A stretch of DNA of 64,000 nucleotides from Pseudisothecium myosuroides (taxonomy: Eukaryota > Streptophyta > Bryopsida > Hypnales > Lembophyllaceae): NCBI GenBank assembly GCA_951799445.1, contig OX637295.1, positions 23,436,001 to 23,500,000 on the forward strand, in the 5' to 3' direction. A program made the position numbers and the translations under genes. Positions 58,354 to 64,000 of this stretch are shown here, piece after piece. The notes beneath the pieces are model-generated. The model was not told the origin of the DNA. It was given only the letters and a program-made list of their open reading frames with translations, and did not search any database. Position 1 is the stretch's first letter; every line of letters begins with the position of its first letter.

Positions 58354-59207
58354 ATTCCTTGACTACGGTTTTCGAGAACACTCGAAAAATGCCATTTTGA
58401 GCACAAGTATCAAATTTTGGAAAAGAATCATTTTTTAACACATCTAACCGTGGGATCTTGTAGTACGCTGGTTTGAAAAGATGTGGAAAAAATTTCAGAG
58501 TTTCCTACCATGTGGATTGCAAGATATTAGCATTTGAATTGACAAAATTCCTTTTTTGGGCCCTGTGGAAAAATTGGGCAGATGCACTTCACAAGGTCAC
58601 ATTTGTATGAAAATTCTACCATGTCCAAAATGGTGGTTAATCTTTGGATTCATTCTGAAGGGCAAGTTGGCTACATGCTTGAAAAATTTCAAATCATTTG
58701 GAATTGTGCAACATATAGGAAAAAAATAGTAAGTAGAAAGAACTAGAAAATGATTCAAAACACTAAATTGTTAAGAATTTAGTTATGGAACTGAAAAATG
58801 CCAATCCCAATGGTTACAATGTTGTAATAAACAATCTACATCCTATGATTTTATTTTTTTCCAAAAATATTGAAAATTGAGTGAAATAAATAAATTCAAA
58901 GTTTATTTTAGAGTAGAGAATCTATAATTGTGCGCAAACTAAAATTCCTCATAAATTTTGACTCATTGATCAAAATGGAATGATTCAAAACTTTCCACAA
59001 ATATATAAATCTAGAAGACCAATTTCAAAATTTTGTTTATGAAAAAAGTGATTTTTTTTATTTGCCCAAACTGCCCAACTAAGAAAAAAAGTAACATGTT
59101 AGGCCATAACTTTTGACTCATATTTCCAAAAATATGCAAAATTCAAGTCATATGTACCTGCCCAAAATTGCTATGTTGCTAAAAATAGCAGATTGGTCCT
59201 TTAGGGG
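58354..59207 (+). mobile_element. piggyBac-like TTAA element, subfamily 3, left end lost
   Basis: It begins ATTCCTTGACTACGG directly after the shared TTAA (58350-58353). By comparison with 59367 it lacks about eight terminal bases. The right end GGTCCTTTAGGGG is followed by TTAA (59208-59211). The interior is colinear with 22742-23672. Confidence 0.65.
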
Positions 59208-59366
59208 TTAACATATGAATTGTGATACATTGTTATTTACCTACTAACATGATCATTAATTTACATTGTACTAAAAAGTATTTGTTAACGTTTTTTTTAT
59301 CAGATACTATTGAACTCATAAAATATTATACGGCTGCAAAGGGCTTTCACGCCCTTCTAGGATTAA

Positions 59367-60280
59367 CCCCTCAAGTTCCTTGACTAGTTTTCCTTAAAAA
59401 AAACACTTGAAAACTGCCATTTTAAGCACAAGTACCAAATTTTGGAAAAAAAAACATTTTTGGGCACATATAACCGTTGGATCTTGTTGTACACTAGTTT
59501 AAAAAGCTATGGAATTTTTTTTAGAATTTTCCACTATGCGGATTACAAGATATTAGCGTTTGAATTGGCAGAATTCTTTTTAGTGCCCTGCAAAAAAATA
59601 GGGCAGTTGCACTTCACAAGGTCACATTGGAATGAAAAAAAGTCAAGAATAGTGGTGCTTCTTTGGATTCATTCTTCAAGGCAAGTTGGCTACATGTTTG
59701 AAATTGTACAACATAGAGAAAAAAAAATTAATTAGAAAGAAGTAGAGAATGATTTAAAATACTAAATTATTATTAAGAATTTAGTTATAGAATTAAAAAA
59801 ATGCCAATTCCAATGGTTGCAATGTTTTATTAAACAATCTACATCCTATGGTTTTATTTTTTTCAAAAAATATTGAAAATTGAGTAAAATAAAGGACTTC
59901 ATAGTTTAAAAAATAGAATAGAAAATCCATAACTACCCGCAAACAAAAACTCTTCATAACTTTCATCTCATTGATTGAAATGGAATGATTAAAAGCTTTC
60001 CACGTATATATAAATCTAAAAAAACAATTTCAAATTTTTGTTTTTGAAAAAAGTAATTTTATTTAATCTACCCGGATTGCTCATTTATAAAAAAAAAGTA
60101 ACATATTAGGCCATAGCTTTTGACTCGTATTTCCAAATGTCATAAAATTTTGTTCACATGAAGGATATTCCTCGTCCACAACTTCTATTAAAATTTGGAC
60201 CTAAAACATGCAAATCTCTAATCACATGTACTTGCCCAAAATCGTTATGTTGCCAAATTCATTAGGCTGGTCCTTTAGGG
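59367..60280 (+). mobile_element. piggyBac-like TTAA element, subfamily 3
   Basis: TTAA at 59363-59366 and 60281-60284; left end CCCCTCAAGTTCC, right end GGTCCTTTAGGG; 914 bp. Just left of it, CCCTTCTAGGA|TTAA looks like the end of a further element of the CCCTAGAAGG type. Confidence 0.7.
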
Positions 60281-60639
60281 TTAATCAAGTTAAACACAAC
60301 CTTTCTAAAACAACCACCCTAATAAAAGCATGCTAACTTCTATTGTTAATATGTTAATATTGTACATCACTCCTTACAATTCAAAAGCCTGAGTACATAC
60401 TAACATCCATGGAAACAAAATAGAAGACACATTAGCCATAGTCAACAATAAAAAAAACTACATCAACTACCTCACATAGACTATGAACATGTACACCCCT
60501 CCCCTTTTTATCTACAAAGAGATGATTGTTTTTCCCCACACATCACACCATATAAAGGTCACATCAAATTTCTACAACCATACCTAAAAAAAAGAGGATG
60601 ACAACAATACTGTAATAATAAACATTGATAGTTTTAAGA

Positions 60640-60840
60640 TCCCCATTATTAAACATTATAATCTTTCAATCCATAAATGATATTGTGTGTTTATTATTCT
60701 TCGTGTGATCCATAACATGTCTAATTTGAATTCATATGGTTATAATTTTTTTAAATTGAAAAACTAATCAAAACTTGGATTTTTGATTTACTTTTAAGCA
60801 AAATCCAAGAAGTTCAAAAAAGGCTTTAGACCTTTAGGAG
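60640..60840 (-). mobile_element. Fragment of the 0.64-kb TTAA subfamily
   Basis: The reverse complement matches the first ~200 bases of 25871-26508; it ends GACCTTTAGGAG before TTAA (60841-60844). Confidence 0.45.
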
Positions 60841-60844
60841 TTAA

Positions 60845-61252
60845 GTTGAATTTCTACTCCAATCAAAATTTTTGAAAAAATCCTAAAATCCGATATTTTA
60901 TTGTCTTTTGAACTTTTGAACAACTATTGAGTTTCTAAATATATAATGACGCGAAAATTTGATTTTTACCATAATATTCTATAGTATAATATAAATCTAT
61001 ACTAAATTTTTCCATTTTTTTTCCATTTTTTTGTATTCGATTTGAATTTTCTTCACTTTAAAAAAAACACTTATGATAATTTCAAAAGTACACCAGAAAA
61101 TCAGAATTTTTTATTATTTATTAAAGAAATATGATTTCATCTCTTAAAAATAAAGATAAATGCTTTCATTTAAATTTAGTTGCAAAATAGACCATACGAA
61201 GTGCAAGTTTTTGAAGTTTTACCGCATTATTGTAGGCTCTGTCTTTTAAGGG
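60845..61252 (+). mobile_element. Fragment of the CCCTAGAAGG-type TTAA element
   Basis: It is related to the right half of 28666-29348 ('atatgatttcat', 'ctttcatt'), and ends TCTTTTAAGGG before TTAA (61253-61256). Confidence 0.35.
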
Positions 61253-61256
61253 TTAA

Positions 61257-62138
61257 TTCAGATTCCATTGCAAAGAGAACAATAACATATTAAAATTTAT
61301 AAGGAAAAGGCACGGTGTTCATAAATATATGCCGAAGAGAACTAAGTGACCCCTTGATTGTCCTTTTTGACCCATAGAAAAACACGCAAATTTTTAATTT
61401 TCCATTGGTGATAAAGTTTTAAATTTTGAATTTATTATTAGAATCAGAGACTCCAAATTATCTAAGACATGTTGGAAAATATAAAACTATTCCTAGGTGG
61501 CAATGATTGGGCAAATTTGCCTAACGACTAAAACAACCTTGCTTTTCAAGTCACCTTTAGTGTTGGAATACTTATTGTGTAGTGTTAAAAATAAAAAGTA
61601 TACATGGATGTTTTAAGGTGAAAAATAGAATAAAAGTAGGACATACAATGTATGTTCTACAAGCTCTTTCTTGTAATCATGTCATAGAACATATACAATT
61701 TTGATTTTCCAACCTCAATACTCATTTCTTGGTTATAAAATGTACAAGAAATAGATGTATTATTTACCTTTCTAATACTTTAATATTGATTTTGAATGTT
61801 CCAAGGTTAAATAATTAGAATATTAGCGGTGAGTGGTTTTGGGCTCTCTTTAGAAATACAAATTGATGCTTATGAATTGTTGGCTTTAAACGTTTATAAC
61901 TATTTCCACTAAGGTTGACAAAATCTAAATCAAATTGTTGAAGATTCAATATCAATGTGTCTTTCAAAGAAAATTTGTTATTTTAATTTTGAAGGGTCTT
62001 TGACACTTTAAATAACGCTTTATAAAAGCCCACTTCAATTCTACAAAATGGATTGCATTTTTTCTTTTCCAATTACCTACCATAGTATCCTAGTTGGTTA
62101 GATACTCAATAGTTTATTTTTTTTGAAGTGCCACATAT
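61257..62138. other. Gene-free A+T-rich spacer
   Basis: No feature recognised. Confidence 0.35.
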
Positions 62139-62150
62139 TTAACCCTTAAC

Positions 62151-62830
62151 TCTTGTAGTCCGTAGGCCATTTTTTCATCAAAAAAACATCAAAAGAGCCA
62201 TTTTCAATGCAAACCATAAAAGTTTTAAATTTTTTTTTTGCATATCCAACCATAGGATCTTGCACTCAACTATAATAAGAATCTATTTAAAGAAAGATTT
62301 CAAAATCTTTAACCATTTCAATCATAATATATTAGCATTTGAAGTGAAGGAAACAAGTTTTTTTGTTCCTAGGCTGACTACATTACAAGACTTTGAATCG
62401 TCTCATCTTAAAAAATTTGTGCTACAAATTGTGAATTTAAATTTTTTATGATGAAAAACTGAATTGATAATTCATGAAAAAAAATTCAAAAAAACAACCC
62501 TATAATTTCTATTCTTAAAAGAATGATTAAGTCAAAGTAGATATGAAATAGAAAAAATAAATAAATTGTTGATAGCTTTAAGGTGGAATTGAAACACACT
62601 AATTTCAACAATGAGATTTTTCTAAAAAGCAAACTAAACCATGTGCATTTTTTTTTAAAAAGTGTTAAAATTGAGTTAAATTGATCCAATATATTATTTT
62701 CTCGAAGATTTGCGAAGATTGCCCACAAAACAAGAAGATTCATAACTTTCACATTACTTTTCCAAAATCTTCGCAAATCTTTGAGAAAATAATATATTGG
62801 ATCTTTGAGAAAATAGTATGTTTCAATTCC
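62151..62830 (+). mobile_element. Truncated TTAA-type element with a hairpin
   Basis: It starts TTAA|CTCTTGTAGTCCGTAGGCC (62147), preceded by a second TTAACCC. The interior is related to subfamilies 1-3 ('catccaaccataggatcttg', 'aaaagagccat'). No right end was found. The hairpin at 62683-62803 lies inside it. Confidence 0.45.
62683..62803. repeat. Near-perfect hairpin, 38-bp arms, 45-base loop
   Basis: The arms 62683-62720 and 62766-62803 match at 37 of 38 positions (one C/T difference). The core is CGAAGATTTGCGAAGATT against AATCTTCGCAAATCTTTG. Confidence 0.9.
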
Positions 62831-63194
62831 ACATAAAAAATATATTTGTTTCTCCATAAAAAATATAATAACATTGCAAGGACTGACAATGAGTTTTTGT
62901 GAAAATAGCAACATGTCAGTTGCGCATATGTGGTCAAAGTGACCTTCCTTTGCGCGAAGGCTACAAAGAGGGAAAAAATTTCCTACATGAATTCTTTGTT
63001 GCAATGTGAGCGCAGTCTTCTCTAGCAAAATGGCTTTTTTATTGAATTTTATTGAATTTTTTTTGATTTACTAAAAATGAAAACTCCACAAATCCCTTTT
63101 ATGCTATTTTCTATAGTACTCTGTAACAATCTATAGTACTGTATAGTACTGAATTGACGGTTCAAATTTGCAGGGGCACTACTAACACATAGTA

Positions 63195-63995
63195 CTAGTA
63201 GTGTTGTATAATATTGCCAGACATATGGCCAGAAATTGCATTTTTGACAGAAAAATGTGAAGTGTTTCTTGCAACTGTCCTGATCCAAAATGCAACAACA
63301 CGAGCTGGTGTTTCTTGGAATCACCCTAAAGAATGATTTTCCTCTTCCTCATCTACCCTTTAGGAATGAATCCCCTTCAGGATAGGAAAGCATTTAATTT
63401 TTGAAATACAAACTATTCTTTGTCTCTGAGGATTGCATCTGCCATTTTATATTGGAAGTTGTGATGGAAGCATGCCAAGTCTGCGACTCTGCGGGGTCGT
63501 GTGTTGATGATTGCTTTGTTTGTTTGAAGGTCGGTCTACGTAATCTGGGTCTAAATATAAATGCTTTCAGAGGATGTTGTTGATGAGCTTTTCTTATTTA
63601 TCTTTGCCGTAAAGGTTGCGCTGAGCATATTACGAGACATAATCCTGTAGGGATCCTAAGTTGCATAGGCACCCTTTGATCTTGCACTCTATAATGTAAG
63701 GGTGATTGACATAGTTCGGTGACTACAAATCTTCTTTGCTCTTGAAGTGTATTTGTTCGAGTAGTATGTTGTAGAAGAAGCACTTAGTGTCTCTCATGGG
63801 GTTGTAGTCCGGCCGTGAACCGCACAACTCTGTCGTTTGCATACAGGTAGTGGTCGAACTCATTGCGACCAAGAGCGGTTTTCGTTGCGTATTTTGGTTT
63901 GACAACTTCGTATGCTCTGTAGTACACTTTGAAAGTGAGGAGCTCCATATTGGCTGGACGTGCTGTGTACTGGTCAATTGGATGCATACTAATAA
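63195..63995 (-). pseudogene. Probable Helitron-type helicase relic
   Basis: On the minus strand, 63987-63784 reads MHPIDQYTARPANMELLTFK, then TALGRNEFDHYLYANDRVVR, then a stop. A frame change near 63790 continues with CFFYNILLEQIHFKSKEDL, a stop, then ECKIKGCLCNLGSLQDYVS and LYLDPDYVDRPSN. The 'YxxRPxxxExLTxxxY' start and 'YYxxLLLxxxxFRxExDL' block resemble the region ahead of the helicase motifs in Helitron proteins. Several breaks make it a pseudogene. It runs off the right edge. The family call is from memory and only moderate. Confidence 0.4.
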
Positions 63996-64000
63996 GTGCT

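Noticed and set aside
62486..63028. 180-codon minus-strand frame
   Set aside because: It runs through the hairpin and TTAA-element debris; the sequence has no recognised family features.

Overview
This window reads as nuclear DNA of a land plant or close streptophyte relative. Support comes from a double-AP2-domain transcription factor of the WRINKLED1 type with the 9-base 'VYL' microexon, short GT-AG introns, an Emigrant-type MITE and a plant-style LINE tail. The species cannot be fixed from sequence. Most of the window is very A+T-rich, and only about 11.4-20.3 kb is clearly genic.

Layout: 1-1.1 kb is a decayed hAT transposase. 2.5-5.6 kb holds unrecognised coding-like scraps broken by a MITE. 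5.9-8.6 kb is transposon remnants. 10.4-14.0 kb rises in G+C and is the probable 5' region of an RRM protein gene (two coding exons, 14056-16193, +). A WRI1-like AP2 gene follows in convergent orientation (nine coding exons, 19985 down to 17249, -). From 20.5 kb to the end the window is mainly transposable elements, microsatellites and relics. These include a broken Tc1-type transposase (37.4-37.9 kb, -) and a probable Helitron-type helicase relic at the right edge (-).

The main discovery is a dense population of non-autonomous DNA elements whose ends read TTAA|CCCCTAAAGGACC...GGTCCTTTAGGGG|TTAA. This is the signature of piggyBac-type transposition: a TTAA target and a 13-base inverted repeat starting CCC. 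About two dozen whole or partial copies form several diverged subfamilies of about 215, 640, 680 and 810-930 bp. Some sit end to end sharing one TTAA, and some are nested in other elements. No transposase for them was seen here.

Second, the region in front of and inside the RRM gene is built from three successive sets of old tandem repeats with units of about 185-290 bp. The last set duplicated the intron's 3' splice site with the first bases of exon 2; the upstream copy has AC where the real acceptor has AG. Third, a 5'-truncated LINE insertion with a clean 9-base target duplication interrupts one copy of a 205-bp tandem duplication near 52 kb, so the order of events can be read. Long near-perfect hairpins (45.2, 50.8, 51.05-51.6, 62.7 kb) could be small-RNA sources.

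The two intact genes show no sign of working together beyond being convergent neighbours.
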